Assembly: GCA_021202895.1 (NCBI GenBank)
Contig: JAJQCE010000024.1
Span: 157,036-221,035, forward strand
Direction: 5' to 3'
Length of the DNA stretch: 64,000 nucleotides
DNA from: Ruminococcus sp.
GTDB taxonomy: Bacteria; Bacillota; Clostridia; Oscillospirales; Ruminococcaceae
In this document: one piece after another, positions 33,859 through 43,328 of the stretch
Numbering within the stretch: the stretch's first letter is position 1
How the letters are laid out: every line of letters begins with the position of its first letter
Notes under the pieces: model-generated
What the model saw: the letters and a program-made list of their open reading frames with translations, nothing else
Told to the model about the DNA's origin: nothing
Database searches by the model: none
Translations under genes and position numbers: made by a program

Positions 33859-36162
33859 ATGAACAAGCTAAAAACCAAACCTACACCAAAAGTCAAAATC
33901 AGCTCATACACCGAGAAAGCGACGGCTATTCCAAAAACCCCTGCGGGCGGATATGCGTTGCGCTGCTTTTTCACTGCGCTTATCTCGTTTACCGCTACAT
34001 TCGGCAAAATGGTGGGATTCCCAAGCTTTATGAATGTCGCTGTCGCAGCTCTGGCAGGAAGATATTCTGCGGCGGCTCTTTTAGGAACGGCAATTTCCTG
34101 CGCTGCGACAGGGAGCTTTGACTCTCAAGCTGTGCAGCTGGGAGCAATGCTGATTTTCACAGCTCTCAACATATTTTTTCCTGATTTTTCAAAAGGTTCA
34201 AATCCAATTAGGCTATCGCTCTATACAGCGGGGATAACACTGCTTCTCAGTACGCTGACGAACGTTGTAAGTACCAGCAGCTTTACCGTTTCCATGCGAA
34301 TGATAAGCTCACTGCTCTGCGCCTGCACAGTGTACGCCGCCGCATTTATTTATCAGGCTGTGCAAAGCTCAAACCCGCTGAAAATTTCAGGGCTTAATGC
34401 GGTGTATCTCTGCATGATTTACATGATGGCGACTGTAACGCTTTGCTCCTGCCAAATTGGAATATTTAATCTCGGACGGATTTTCGCCTGCATTGCTATT
34501 CCCATAGCCGCAAAAAAGCGCCGCTCGGCAGGAGCCGCTGTGATGGGTGCGCTCTCTACAATTTCAATAACAATGTGCTCTTCATCTCTTGCCGTAAATA
34601 CCATGCTTTTAGCTGCGGCAGGGCTTATATGCTCGGCTTTTGCCGACCTTGGACGGGTGGCAATGGCACTTGCGTTTATGATTTCAGCATCTGCGGCTCT
34701 TGCCACTACGGGACTTAACGGCGATACATTTAATATGCTTTCCGACATAATCGCAGCCTCTGTTATCTTTACTGCTCTTCCGTCAAGCTTTTTCAACCGT
34801 GCGCTTTCATGCTTTATAATAGTAGGAGGCGCCGCCGATAGCGCATCTCAGACCGCTTCGTCACGGCTTTCCTTTGCGGCAATGACTATTTCGGATATTC
34901 GTCAGAAGCTTATAGCCGTCACCGATACAGTTGAAGCTCGTGCGGAAAGCATTACCCTTAGCGAAAGAATCATGGAACAGCTCTGTGACGGGTGCAGGCT
35001 CTATGACGAGTGCCGCAAAAACGGCTGTGCTAAAGGTGTGCAGGCAAATTGCCTTAAAAAGGACTGCCGTGCTGTCGGTTGCATCCGTGCAGACGAGCTT
35101 GACGAAGCGGTAAAATGCTGTATTCAGCGTGAGCTTGACGAGCGTGCGGAGGCTATGAGAATGAGAGAAATGAGAGAGCTTTTTCACGAGCAGCTTGGTT
35201 CGATGAGCGACCTCCTTAACGACATCTCATGTCGACTTTCCCGCCGCAGAGAAATTGACGTCAAGCTTTCAAGCTCGGCAAAAGCCTACTTTGAACGTGA
35301 GGGCTTTACAGGAGTAAGAGCCTGCGTCTATATAGATGAGAATTTCTCACGTCATGCGGAAATTTACCTGAGCGGCGGCTTTGAGGGCGAAGCGCTTTCG
35401 CTTACGGCAGGGCTTTGCCGCACACTTGAATGTGACTTTGAGCTTCCTGGAATAACCTGCGCCGACAGACTAACTAAGCTTGAATTTGACGAAAAGCCTC
35501 CCTTTTCCGCCGACTTCGGCAGCTATGCCGCACTCGGCTCACAAGCCTCCTGCTCAGGCGATGCGCTTGAAAATGTCGGCTGCTCGGCAGGAGAAAGATA
35601 TATTCTCCTCTCTGACGGAATGGGATCAGGCAAACGTGCCAGACTTGACTCAGCAATGAGCTTAAGTCTTGCCGCTCATATGCTTCACTCTGGTATAAGC
35701 ATGGCTACCGTTCAGAGAATTATAAATTCCGTCATGCGTGTCAAGGACTGGGAGGAAAGCTTTGCAACGCTCGACTTTCTCAAGCTGGATTTGTTTTCAG
35801 GCAGAGCCGAATTTTTAAAATCGGGAGCAGCTCCAGCTTACCTATGCCGTGACGGCTCAATGATAAAAATTGACTGCGATTCATACCCCGCAGGAATTTT
35901 CACAAGCAGCTCTCCAGATTTGTTTTCCTGCAAGCTTTTTGACGGCGATATTCTTATGCTCGCTTCAGACGGTGCGCCCTTTGAGGCTTTGGAATGTGCG
36001 GCGCAGATAGCATACGATTCTCCCGACATAGGAGCGGATTCTTTAGCATACGCTATAGGCTCAAGATGCGTTTCTCTTGTGTCTGAGAAAACGCAAAAAA
36101 CAGACGACATTACCCTTGCAATTGTGAAAATATCATACAAAAAAGATAAAAATTCCGTGTAA
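33859..36162 (+). CDS. spoIIE: Stage II sporulation protein E, serine phosphatase
   Basis: SpoIIE dephosphorylates SpoIIAA to activate sigma-F in the forespore and interacts with the polar septum. The 767-aa protein has about ten transmembrane segments in residues 35-330, a central cytoplasmic region with an unusual cluster of cysteines (about 370-425), and a C-terminal PP2C domain. The domain's metal motifs are ILLSDGMGSGKRARLDS, ILMLASDGAPFEAL and KTDDITLAIVKI. It is slightly shorter than the B. subtilis protein. TATAAT lies at 33815-33820 and a Spo0A-box-like TGTCGCAAAA on the opposite strand near 33784-33793; that match is imperfect, so Spo0A control is only suggested. The gene marks the organism as a spore former. 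Confidence 0.93.
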   Translation: MNKLKTKPTPKVKISSYTEKATAIPKTPAGGYALRCFFTALISFTATFGKMVGFPSFMNVAVAALAGRYSAAALLGTAISCAATGSFDSQAVQLGAMLIFTALNIFFPDFSKGSNPIRLSLYTAGITLLLSTLTNVVSTSSFTVSMRMISSLLCACTVYAAAFIYQAVQSSNPLKISGLNAVYLCMIYMMATVTLCSCQIGIFNLGRIFACIAIPIAAKKRRSAGAAVMGALSTISITMCSSSLAVNTMLLAAAGLICSAFADLGRVAMALAFMISASAALATTGLNGDTFNMLSDIIAASVIFTALPSSFFNRALSCFIIVGGAADSASQTASSRLSFAAMTISDIRQKLIAVTDTVEARAESITLSERIMEQLCDGCRLYDECRKNGCAKGVQANCLKKDCRAVGCIRADELDEAVKCCIQRELDERAEAMRMREMRELFHEQLGSMSDLLNDISCRLSRRREIDVKLSSSAKAYFEREGFTGVRACVYIDENFSRHAEIYLSGGFEGEALSLTAGLCRTLECDFELPGITCADRLTKLEFDEKPPFSADFGSYAALGSQASCSGDALENVGCSAGERYILLSDGMGSGKRARLDSAMSLSLAAHMLHSGISMATVQRIINSVMRVKDWEESFATLDFLKLDLFSGRAEFLKSGAAPAYLCRDGSMIKIDCDSYPAGIFTSSSPDLFSCKLFDGDILMLASDGAPFEALECAAQIAYDSPDIGADSLAYAIGSRCVSLVSEKTQKTDDITLAIVKISYKKDKNSV

Positions 36163-36270
36163 AATTCACACAAAGTAAATATTCAAACAAAATAGCTCTG
36201 ATTTCTTCGTCAAACTGCACAGAAATCACTGTTGAAAACTGTGGAAAACTGAAAATTATAACTAAAGCAC

Positions 36271-36299
36271 TTGCTTTTTTGTTCAAAATCGGTTAAAAT
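36271..36299 (+). promoter_or_regulatory. Sigma-A promoter and hairpin leader of the glycogen operon
   Basis: TTGCTT (36271-36276) and TAAAAT (36294-36299) are 17 bases apart. The ~80-base leader can form a stem between TATGAGG (36303-36309) and CCTCATA (36338-36344), which may stabilise the mRNA. The upstream gap 36163-36270 shows nothing else I can name. Confidence 0.75.
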
Positions 36300-36385
36300 A
36301 TATATGAGGAGGTTTTTGTCTGCTTTTCGCAAGCAAGCCTCATACCAAAAATTTCTCTGGGTGAGAAAAAACGGAGGAGATGCAT

Positions 36386-38494
36386 ATGGCAAAAAAAATT
36401 CCTGAAGAATATGAACTGCCGCTTTATCTTTTTCACGAGGGTTCGCTCTACACGGCATACGATTTTTTCGGTTGCCACCACAGTGAAAAGAACGGCAAAA
36501 AGGGATATGTATTCAGAGTATGGGCGCAAAACGCAAAGGGCGTTTCTCTCGTAGGTGATTTTAACGAGTGGGATAAGACAAGCTGTCCTATGGAGCAGAT
36601 AGGCGACACAGGCGTCTGGGAGGTCTTTGCGTCAGGGCTTACAGACTTTGATTCATATAAATTCGCAGTTAAAGGATGTGACGGAGAAGTCAGGCTCAAA
36701 GCCGACCCTTACGGCACTCACATGGGACGTTCGCCTGCTACCGATTCAAAAATATTTGATATTGACAAGTACGTATGGAACGACAAGGCTTATATGGAGC
36801 AAAAGGAAAAGAAGGACATCTACAACTGTCCGATGAACATTTACGAGGTTCACTTGAATTCCTGGAAAGCCTGCACTACAGGGAAATATTACTCATATCC
36901 GAACTTTGCGAAAGAGATTATCCCATATCTCACAGAAATGGGATATACGCATATTGAGTTTATGCCGCTGGCGGAGTTCCCGTTTGACGGCTCGTGGGGC
37001 TATCAGGGTATAGGCTACTATGCTCCCACCTCACGCTTTGGTACGCCTAAGGACTTTATGATGATGATAGACCTTTTCCATCAGGCGGGAATCAGCGTCA
37101 TTCTTGACTGGGTGCCTGCGCACTTTCCTCGTGACGCTGCTGGACTTTTTGAGTTTGACGGCGGAGCGTCCTACGAATATGCCGACCCGAAAAAGCGCGA
37201 CCATTTAGCGTGGGGAACGAGAGTTTTCGATTACGGCAGACCAGAGGTAAGAAGCTTTTTAATTTCAAATGCGCTCTACTGGATTGAAAAATTCCACATT
37301 GACGGACTGCGTGTCGACGCTGTTGCTTCGATGCTTTATCTTGACTACGACAGACGTGACGGAGAATGGACGCCGAACAAGTACGGCGGTCATGAAAATT
37401 TAGAGGCGATAGAATTTTTCCACAAGCTCAACGAGGCGGTTTTTTCAAGGAATCCAAAGACGCTTATGATAGCTGAGGAATCCACCGCATGGCCTATGGT
37501 GACAAAACCCGTTTCTGACGGCGGACTTGGCTTTAATTTTAAGTGGAACATGGGCTGGATGAACGATATGCTTAAGTATATGCAGATGGATCCAATTCAC
37601 AGGGCTTTCCACCACGATATGCTGACTTTCTCATTCTTCTACGCTTTTTCGGAGAACTTTATCCTGCCGATTTCGCACGATGAGGTGGTTCACGGCAAGG
37701 CTTCGCTGGTGAACAAGATGTTCGGTGCGGATGTAGATATGAAGTTTGCGCAGGCAAGGCTCTTCATGGCATATATGACTGCTCACCCTGGTAAAAAGCT
37801 TCTGTTTATGGGCAGCGAGTTTGCGCAGTTCAGAGAGTGGGATTACGAAAACGGACTTGAGTGGTTCATGGTTGACGAGTACGAGCAGCACAGAAATTAT
37901 CTTAAATATGTAAAGCGGCTCAACAACATTTACAAGGACACGCCTGCGCTCTGGGAACGTGACTTCACATGGGACGGCTTTTCGTGGATTTCAAACGACG
38001 ACTACAGACAGAGCATAATAATCTTCAGAAGATTCGATAAGAAAAACAATGAGATTATCGTCATCTGCAACTTCGTTCCCGTCGCAAGAACAAGCTATTG
38101 CTTCGGAGTGCCTTACGAGGGCGAATACACCGAGATTTTAAACTGCACTTCCTTTGACGGCACGCCTGTTACAAACGGCACGGTTCATTCAAAGCCTGTG
38201 CCCATGCACGGACTTGAACATTCGGTTTGCATAGATATTCCAGCTTACGGCTGCCTGTATTTTACAGTCAAAAAGGATAAGCCTAAAAAGTCAAAGGCGA
38301 AAAAATCCGCCGCCAAATCAAAGTCAGCCGCTAAATCAGCAAAGACTAAAACGGCAGAAGCCTCTGTAAATAGCGAAAAGACAAAATCAGCAGCTAAAGC
38401 TAAATCGACAGCAAAATCCGACGCAGCGGTCAAGTCAGAAGCTGTAAAGGTAAACACTGACAAGGACGAAAATCTTAACAACACAAAAGCATAG
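36386..38494 (+). CDS. glgB: 1,4-alpha-glucan branching enzyme with a lysine/alanine-rich tail
   Basis: Introduces alpha-1,6 branches into glycogen. The 702-aa protein has an N-terminal CBM48 (VWAQNAKGVSLVGDFNEWD) and the GH13 catalytic barrel: DWVPAHFP, the nucleophile in GLRVDAVASMLYLDY, the acid/base in LMIAEESTAWP and SHDEVVHGKASL. A C-terminal all-beta domain follows. Residues from about 629 onward form an unusual tail of 74 residues with 22 lysines, mostly KSAAK-type repeats like those of histone H1 or bacterial Hc1 proteins. This tail is not part of normal GlgB. ATG 36386 follows GGAGGAG by six bases. First gene of glgB-glgC-glgD-glgA. Confidence 0.95.
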   Translation: MAKKIPEEYELPLYLFHEGSLYTAYDFFGCHHSEKNGKKGYVFRVWAQNAKGVSLVGDFNEWDKTSCPMEQIGDTGVWEVFASGLTDFDSYKFAVKGCDGEVRLKADPYGTHMGRSPATDSKIFDIDKYVWNDKAYMEQKEKKDIYNCPMNIYEVHLNSWKACTTGKYYSYPNFAKEIIPYLTEMGYTHIEFMPLAEFPFDGSWGYQGIGYYAPTSRFGTPKDFMMMIDLFHQAGISVILDWVPAHFPRDAAGLFEFDGGASYEYADPKKRDHLAWGTRVFDYGRPEVRSFLISNALYWIEKFHIDGLRVDAVASMLYLDYDRRDGEWTPNKYGGHENLEAIEFFHKLNEAVFSRNPKTLMIAEESTAWPMVTKPVSDGGLGFNFKWNMGWMNDMLKYMQMDPIHRAFHHDMLTFSFFYAFSENFILPISHDEVVHGKASLVNKMFGADVDMKFAQARLFMAYMTAHPGKKLLFMGSEFAQFREWDYENGLEWFMVDEYEQHRNYLKYVKRLNNIYKDTPALWERDFTWDGFSWISNDDYRQSIIIFRRFDKKNNEIIVICNFVPVARTSYCFGVPYEGEYTEILNCTSFDGTPVTNGTVHSKPVPMHGLEHSVCIDIPAYGCLYFTVKKDKPKKSKAKKSAAKSKSAAKSAKTKTAEASVNSEKTKSAAKAKSTAKSDAAVKSEAVKVNTDKDENLNNTKA

Positions 38495-38544
38495 AGCCTT
38501 GAGCTTTATCAATAGACAAAATTAAAAACTGGTGGGTGAATTTT

Positions 38545-39747
38545 ATGTTCAACAAAAAAGAATGTGTAGCGATGCTCTTAGCAGGCGGTCAGGGAAGCCG
38601 TCTGTACGCACTGACGCAGACTGTGGCAAAGCCTGCGGTTCCGTTCGGCGCAAAGTATCGTATTATCGACTTTCCTCTTTCAAACAGTATCAATTCCGGC
38701 ATCGACACAATTGGTGTGCTGACGCAGTATCAGCCGCTTGCGCTTAACGAGTATATCGGAAACGGTCAGCCGTGGGACTTAGACCGTGTTCACGGCGGCG
38801 TCCATGTGTTGCCTCCGTATCAAAAGGCAAGCGGTGCGGACTGGTATTCAGGCACGGCGAACGCTATTTATCAGAACATCTCGTTTATCGACAGATACGA
38901 TCCTGAATATGTAGTGATTCTTTCAGGCGACCATATCTACAAGATGGACTACAACAAAATGCTGGCTTTCCACAAGGAGAGAGAAGCAGACGCTACAATA
39001 GCGGTGCTTGACGTTCCAAAGGAAGAGGCTTCTCGCTTCGGAATTATGATTACCGATGACAACGACAACATTATAGACTTCGAGGAAAAACCTAAAAATC
39101 CTCGCTCAACGCTTGCTTCTATGGGAATTTACATATTCTCATGGGCAAAGCTAAGAAAATACCTTATTGCAAACGAAAACGACAAGGACGCAACCAAGGA
39201 CTTTGGAAACAACATCATTCCCGATATGCGTCAGGCAGGCGAAAGGCTTGTAGCTTACCGCTTTGACGGCTACTGGAAGGACGTTGGAACAATAGATTCT
39301 CTCTGGGAAGCTAATATGGATCTTATCAATCCGAATATTCCTATAGATTTGTACGACCCGACATGGAAAATCTACTCAAGAAACCCCGTTTTGCCGCCTC
39401 AGGTTATCGGAAAGAATGCAACTATTCAGAACTCGATGGTTACAGAGGGCTGCGTAATTGACGGCTCGGTTGAGTTTTCAATGATTTCAGAGGGCGTCAC
39501 GGTTGAAGAGGGTGCGGTAATTTACGACTCGATTCTTATGCCTGGCTGTGTCGTAAAGAAAGGCGCTCACGTTGAGTACGCTATTGTCGGAGAGGATTCG
39601 GTTATCGGCGAAAATGCACAGATTGGCGCTCGTCCTGAAACAATTGAGGACAAGGATACATGGGGAGTTGCCGTAGTCGGTCACAAGATTAACGTTTCAG
39701 ACGGTGCGACAGTAGCTCCAAAGGCTATAATTTACGAGGATATGTAA
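38545..39747 (+). CDS. glgC: Glucose-1-phosphate adenylyltransferase, catalytic subunit
   Basis: Makes ADP-glucose, the committed glycogen precursor. The 400-aa protein keeps the nucleotide loop [42 protein letters not shown] and the substrate site FEEKP, and ends in a left-handed beta-helix domain with hexapeptide repeats. ATG 38545 follows GGTGGGTG by six bases. It is paired with the regulatory subunit gene 16 bases downstream. Confidence 0.96.
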   Translation: MFNKKECVAMLLAGGQGSRLYALTQTVAKPAVPFGAKYRIIDFPLSNSINSGIDTIGVLTQYQPLALNEYIGNGQPWDLDRVHGGVHVLPPYQKASGADWYSGTANAIYQNISFIDRYDPEYVVILSGDHIYKMDYNKMLAFHKEREADATIAVLDVPKEEASRFGIMITDDNDNIIDFEEKPKNPRSTLASMGIYIFSWAKLRKYLIANENDKDATKDFGNNIIPDMRQAGERLVAYRFDGYWKDVGTIDSLWEANMDLINPNIPIDLYDPTWKIYSRNPVLPPQVIGKNATIQNSMVTEGCVIDGSVEFSMISEGVTVEEGAVIYDSILMPGCVVKKGAHVEYAIVGEDSVIGENAQIGARPETIEDKDTWGVAVVGHKINVSDGATVAPKAIIYEDM

Positions 39748-39763
39748 GAAGGGAGTAAGAGCA

Positions 39764-40891
39764 ATGAGTGTAAATATGGGAAATGTACTCGGTCTGGTCT
39801 TTGCGAATATGCACGACATGACTGTAGGCGATTTGACAAAAAACAGAACTATGGGCTCGGTTCTCTTCGGCGGAAGATACCGTCTGATTGATTTCGAGCT
39901 TTCAAACATGGTGAACAGCGGTATAAGCTCAGTCGGAGTTATTACAAAGGACAACTACCAGTCGCTGCTTGATCACTTAGGCTCTGCAAGAGAGTGGGAT
40001 CTTGCGCGCAAAAAGGGCGGACTGTACATTCTGCCGCCTTTCGGAAACGCATCTGCGTCTCTCTACACAGGCAGAATTGAAGCGTTAAACGGAGCTATGA
40101 GCTTTATAAGACATTCGCTCTGCGAGTATGTTGTAATGAGCGACTGCGATGTCGTTACAAACCTTGACTACAAGCCGCTTGTTGACGCTCACGTTGAAAG
40201 CGGAGCTGACATCACCGTGCTTGTTCACACAGGGCAGTACACAGCAGAGGATATAGCCATGTCAACGGTATTTAACAAGGACGAAAGCGGCAAGGTAAAG
40301 AGCGTGCTTATCCGTCCGCAGCTTAGCGGCTACTGCACTACAAGCCTTAACACCTTTGTAATGAAAAAGGATTTTCTGATTGAGCTTGTAAGCGATCTTA
40401 TCGCAAGAGGTCAGGTAAGCTTTGAGCAGGACGTGCTTCAGACTAAGTGCGGAGAGCTTGATATTGAAGCCTATGAATACGACAAGTATTTTTCTAAGAT
40501 TACAAGCGTAAACACCTACTTCCGTGCGAATATGGAGCTTATCGATCCTAAGAACGCTTCTCAGCTTTATCTGACAAAGCGTCCGATCTACACCAAGATA
40601 AGCGACAACGCTCCCGCAAAGTACGACCTAGACAGCTCGGTTAAAAATTCACTTATCGCTGACGGCTGTATCATTGAGGGCGAGGTTGAGGATTCGGTTA
40701 TTTTCAGAGGAGTTAAAATCGGAAAGAACGCTCACGTCAAAAACTGTATTCTCATGCAGGGTACAACGGTAGGCGACGACTGCGATTGCAATTACATCAT
40801 CACCGACAAGAATGTAAATATCGCAAACGGACGTGTTCTCACCAGCTCGCCAGAATATCCTATGTACATAGGAAAAGGAGCGGAAATTTAA
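39764..40891 (+). CDS. glgD: Glucose-1-phosphate adenylyltransferase, GlgD regulatory subunit
   Basis: A 375-aa GlgC-family protein in which the nucleotide-binding loop is lost: the start reads VLGLVFANMHDMTVGDLTKNR instead of LAGGxGxRL. The FGGRYRLIDFELSNMVNSG region and the C-terminal beta-helix are kept. In Firmicutes such GlgD subunits form heteromers with GlgC and raise its activity. The pairing with intact glgC fits this. It is followed by an 86-base gap containing a strong hairpin before glgA. Confidence 0.94.
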   Translation: MSVNMGNVLGLVFANMHDMTVGDLTKNRTMGSVLFGGRYRLIDFELSNMVNSGISSVGVITKDNYQSLLDHLGSAREWDLARKKGGLYILPPFGNASASLYTGRIEALNGAMSFIRHSLCEYVVMSDCDVVTNLDYKPLVDAHVESGADITVLVHTGQYTAEDIAMSTVFNKDESGKVKSVLIRPQLSGYCTTSLNTFVMKKDFLIELVSDLIARGQVSFEQDVLQTKCGELDIEAYEYDKYFSKITSVNTYFRANMELIDPKNASQLYLTKRPIYTKISDNAPAKYDLDSSVKNSLIADGCIIEGEVEDSVIFRGVKIGKNAHVKNCILMQGTTVGDDCDCNYIITDKNVNIANGRVLTSSPEYPMYIGKGAEI

Positions 40892-40910
40892 TCATACAAT
40901 AGTAAAAAGT

Positions 40911-40952
40911 AAATAGTTAAGGCATCCGACAAAGCTAACGCCTTAACTATTT
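40911..40952 (+). repeat. Perfect 13-bp inverted repeat between glgD and glgA
   Basis: AAATAGTTAAGGC (40911-40923) and GCCTTAACTATTT (40940-40952) pair perfectly around a 16-base loop. No T-run follows in the sense direction, so it is not a classical terminator. It may be an mRNA-stabilising hairpin or a small REP-like palindrome. Confidence 0.8.
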
Positions 40953-40977
40953 GCTAAAAACTCAGGAGGTTTAAGCA

Positions 40978-42390
40978 TTGAATATATTATATACAGCAAG
41001 CGAAGCGCTTCCCTTTATAGCTTCAGGCGGACTTGCGGACGTTGCAGGCTCTCTGCCTCGCGCAATCAACGAGGAGGGACACGACTGCCGCGTTGTTATT
41101 CCCTACTACGGACAGATAAAGCAGGAGCTTAAAGACAAGTGCAGCTATTTTACAAATTTCACCGTGCCTGTCGCATGGAGAAAACAATACTGCGGAGTTT
41201 TCACAGCGGTTATCAAGGGCGTAACCTACTACCTGCTCGACAATGAATACTACTTCGCAAGAAACGGTCTTTACGGCTTTTATGACGATGCAGAAAGATA
41301 TATCTTTTTCTCAAGAGCGGTTTTAGAGCTAATTCGTCACATTGATTTTAAGCCGCAGGTAATTAACGCAAACGACTGGCAGACTGCGCTTGTGCCAGTT
41401 TACTACGACATTTTCTACCGCTATCAGGGCGGCTACGAGGACATTAAAACTGTCTTTACAATACACAACATTCAGTATCAGGGCAGATACGGACTTGAAC
41501 TTATCAACGACCTTATGGGAATCCCGCTCTATCACACCGACCTGCTTGAATACGACGGCGATGTAAACTTTATGAAAGCCGCAATCGAATGCTCCGACAA
41601 GGTGACGACTGTATCGCCAAGCTATGCGTGGGAAATTCTCGACCCATGGTATTCATACGGACTGGATCGGATTTTAGTCAAAAAGCAGTACAAGCTCTGC
41701 GGCTTTCTTAATGGCATAGATCAGGACGTTTACAACCCTGAAACCGATCCAGATATCCCTGTTCACTACACCTACATGAACAGAGGCGGCAAGAAAATCT
41801 GCAAGGAAAAGCTGCTTGAAGAATTTGGTCTTGCCAAGGGTGATGAACCTGTGATTGGAATTGTCACAAGATTTGTTAATCACAAGGGACTTGACCTTGT
41901 GAAATACGTGTTTGAGGACATGGTAAGGCTCGGGTGTAAATTTACGATTTTAGGCTCAGGCGAAAAGATTTACGAGGACTTTTTCAGAGAAATGCAGTAC
42001 CGCTATCCCGACCGTGTAGGCGTCACAATTGGCTTTGTTCCGCCACTCTCCAAGAGAATTTACGCAGGTGCGGATATGTTCCTTATGCCGTCGCAAAGCG
42101 AGCCGTGTGGACTTGCTCAGATGATTTCGCTTCGCTACGGAACTATTCCGATTGTCAGAGAAACAGGCGGTCTGCGCGACTCAATCAAGGACGCAGGCGA
42201 CAGAAACGGCAACGGCTTCACCTTCAAGAGCTACAACGCTCACGATATGCTCGACGCTGTAACTCGTGCGAGAGTTGCATATGACGACAAAGCACGCTGG
42301 AACGCTCTGGTAGGTCATGCTATGAGAGAGGATTTCAGCTGGAAACGCAGTGCGATTCTGTATATCGGACTTTATCAGGATATACACTGA
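40978..42390 (+). CDS. glgA: Glycogen synthase (ADP-glucose)
   Basis: GT5 enzyme that elongates alpha-1,4-glucan from ADP-glucose. The 470-aa protein has LPFIASGGLADVAGSLP in place of the usual KTGGLADV near the N-terminus (the lysine position is replaced), then TVFTIHNIQYQGRYG, TTVSPSYAWEI, GIVTRFVNHKGLDLV and the C-terminal MPSQSEPCGLAQMISLRYGTIPIVRETGGL. The start is TTG 40978 with AGGAGG eight bases upstream. It is the last gene of the operon and is followed by a terminator. Confidence 0.95.
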   Translation: MNILYTASEALPFIASGGLADVAGSLPRAINEEGHDCRVVIPYYGQIKQELKDKCSYFTNFTVPVAWRKQYCGVFTAVIKGVTYYLLDNEYYFARNGLYGFYDDAERYIFFSRAVLELIRHIDFKPQVINANDWQTALVPVYYDIFYRYQGGYEDIKTVFTIHNIQYQGRYGLELINDLMGIPLYHTDLLEYDGDVNFMKAAIECSDKVTTVSPSYAWEILDPWYSYGLDRILVKKQYKLCGFLNGIDQDVYNPETDPDIPVHYTYMNRGGKKICKEKLLEEFGLAKGDEPVIGIVTRFVNHKGLDLVKYVFEDMVRLGCKFTILGSGEKIYEDFFREMQYRYPDRVGVTIGFVPPLSKRIYAGADMFLMPSQSEPCGLAQMISLRYGTIPIVRETGGLRDSIKDAGDRNGNGFTFKSYNAHDMLDAVTRARVAYDDKARWNALVGHAMREDFSWKRSAILYIGLYQDIH

Positions 42391-42403
42391 TTCATTTGAT
42401 TTT

Positions 42404-42437
42404 AAAGCAGTGCAGTAAAGGGCTGTGCTGCTTTTTT
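42404..42437 (+). terminator. Intrinsic terminator of the glycogen operon
   Basis: AAGCAGTGCAG and CTGTGCTGCTT pair (with two G-U pairs) around a 7-base loop and run into a T tract. Confidence 0.85.
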
Positions 42438-42528
42438 CATTACTATGCAAGTTTTGATGATAAGCCAGGCTGTTTAATCAGAAAATGCCATTTTAATTGC
42501 CATTTCTAAAATATATTTTTGTCCCCCC

Positions 42529-42557
42529 TTGACAAAAGTGATTTTTCAGTGTATAAT
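42529..42557 (+). promoter_or_regulatory. Sigma-A promoter for the zinc-ribbon membrane protein
   Basis: Consensus TTGACA (42529-42534) and TATAAT (42552-42557) are 17 bases apart, one of the strongest promoters in the window. About 90 bases of leader follow. Confidence 0.9.
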
Positions 42558-42652
42558 AAAAGCAGGAAAGAACCTGAGAACATATCTTTGTTCAAACTGG
42601 CGTTTCCAAAACGAGTGAGAGGTTTAAAAATTATCGATAGGAGATTTTTTAT

Positions 42653-43144
42653 ATGCCTGTTAGTTATTTGTCGTCGGATTTTGATTATTCATATTCAGTT
42701 GTTATGAATATTGTGCCTACTGTTATTTGGATTGTTGTCGGATATTTCATCGGCAAAAAGGCGAAGGAGATCGGCTTGTCTTTCTGGCTTTGCTTTATCC
42801 TCACAGCACTGCTTGGCTTAATTGGCGCAGTTGTCAGCTTCGTTATAATTTCCAACAGAAAAAAATACAACGCAATGCAGCAGCAGCAAACGAACCAGTT
42901 CCAAAACGGAAATCCATACGGAAACCCTTATTATAATCCCAATGCTCAGCCTAATCAGCCTTACGATAATCCAAACGGACAGCCTTACGGTACCCCAAAT
43001 CAGCCCTATGGGAATCCTGATATGCAGCAGGCTAATGCTCAGCAAAATTTTGGGCAGGCTGTGCCTAAGCTTACCTGCCCTAACTGCGGAAATGAGCAGG
43101 ATATAGGTTTGTACTGCGAAATTTGCGGGAGCAAGCTGAAATAA
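42653..43144 (+). CDS. Membrane protein with Asn/Pro/Tyr-rich repeats and a zinc ribbon
   Basis: A 163-aa protein of three parts. Two transmembrane segments (about 17-36 and 43-66) are followed by a low-complexity Gln/Asn/Pro/Tyr/Gly region (about 74-135) built from repeats such as NPYGNPYYNP and NQPYGNP. A C-terminal zinc ribbon follows (CPNCGNEQDIGLYCEICGSK, cysteines at 142, 145, 155, 158). The ribbon faces the cytoplasm if the two helices form a hairpin. I know no function; similar zinc-ribbon membrane proteins are often annotated only by the ribbon. It is monocistronic, with a strong promoter and terminator. Start ATG has AGGAGA eight bases upstream. Confidence 0.85.
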   Translation: MPVSYLSSDFDYSYSVVMNIVPTVIWIVVGYFIGKKAKEIGLSFWLCFILTALLGLIGAVVSFVIISNRKKYNAMQQQQTNQFQNGNPYGNPYYNPNAQPNQPYDNPNGQPYGTPNQPYGNPDMQQANAQQNFGQAVPKLTCPNCGNEQDIGLYCEICGSKLK

Positions 43145-43151
43145 AAAGGCG

Positions 43152-43185
43152 AAAATCAAGTCTGGACAGCTAGACTTGATTTTTT
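43152..43185 (+). terminator. Intrinsic terminator after the zinc-ribbon protein
   Basis: AAAATCAAGTCT and AGACTTGATTTT form a 12-pair stem with an 8-base loop and a T tract. Confidence 0.88.
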
Positions 43186-43237
43186 AGTCAGAATAAAAAT
43201 TCACGTTAGTTTTCTTATATATTAGCATATATTACTC

Positions 43238-43266
43238 TTGCTTTAGCGAAAAAAATGTGCTATAAT
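43238..43266 (+). promoter_or_regulatory. Sigma-A promoter of the GH2 operon
   Basis: TTGCTT (43238-43243) and TATAAT (43261-43266) are 17 bases apart, about 60 bases before the GH2 gene start. Confidence 0.82.
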
Positions 43267-43328
43267 AACCTTGTGTGATTATTTTGACATGAGCTTTCCT
43301 AAGGGAAGGTATGAAAGGATTCGATATT

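Noticed and set aside
34419..34796. 125-aa antisense frame within spoIIE
   Set aside because: Ala/Ile-rich shadow of the membrane segments of spoIIE.
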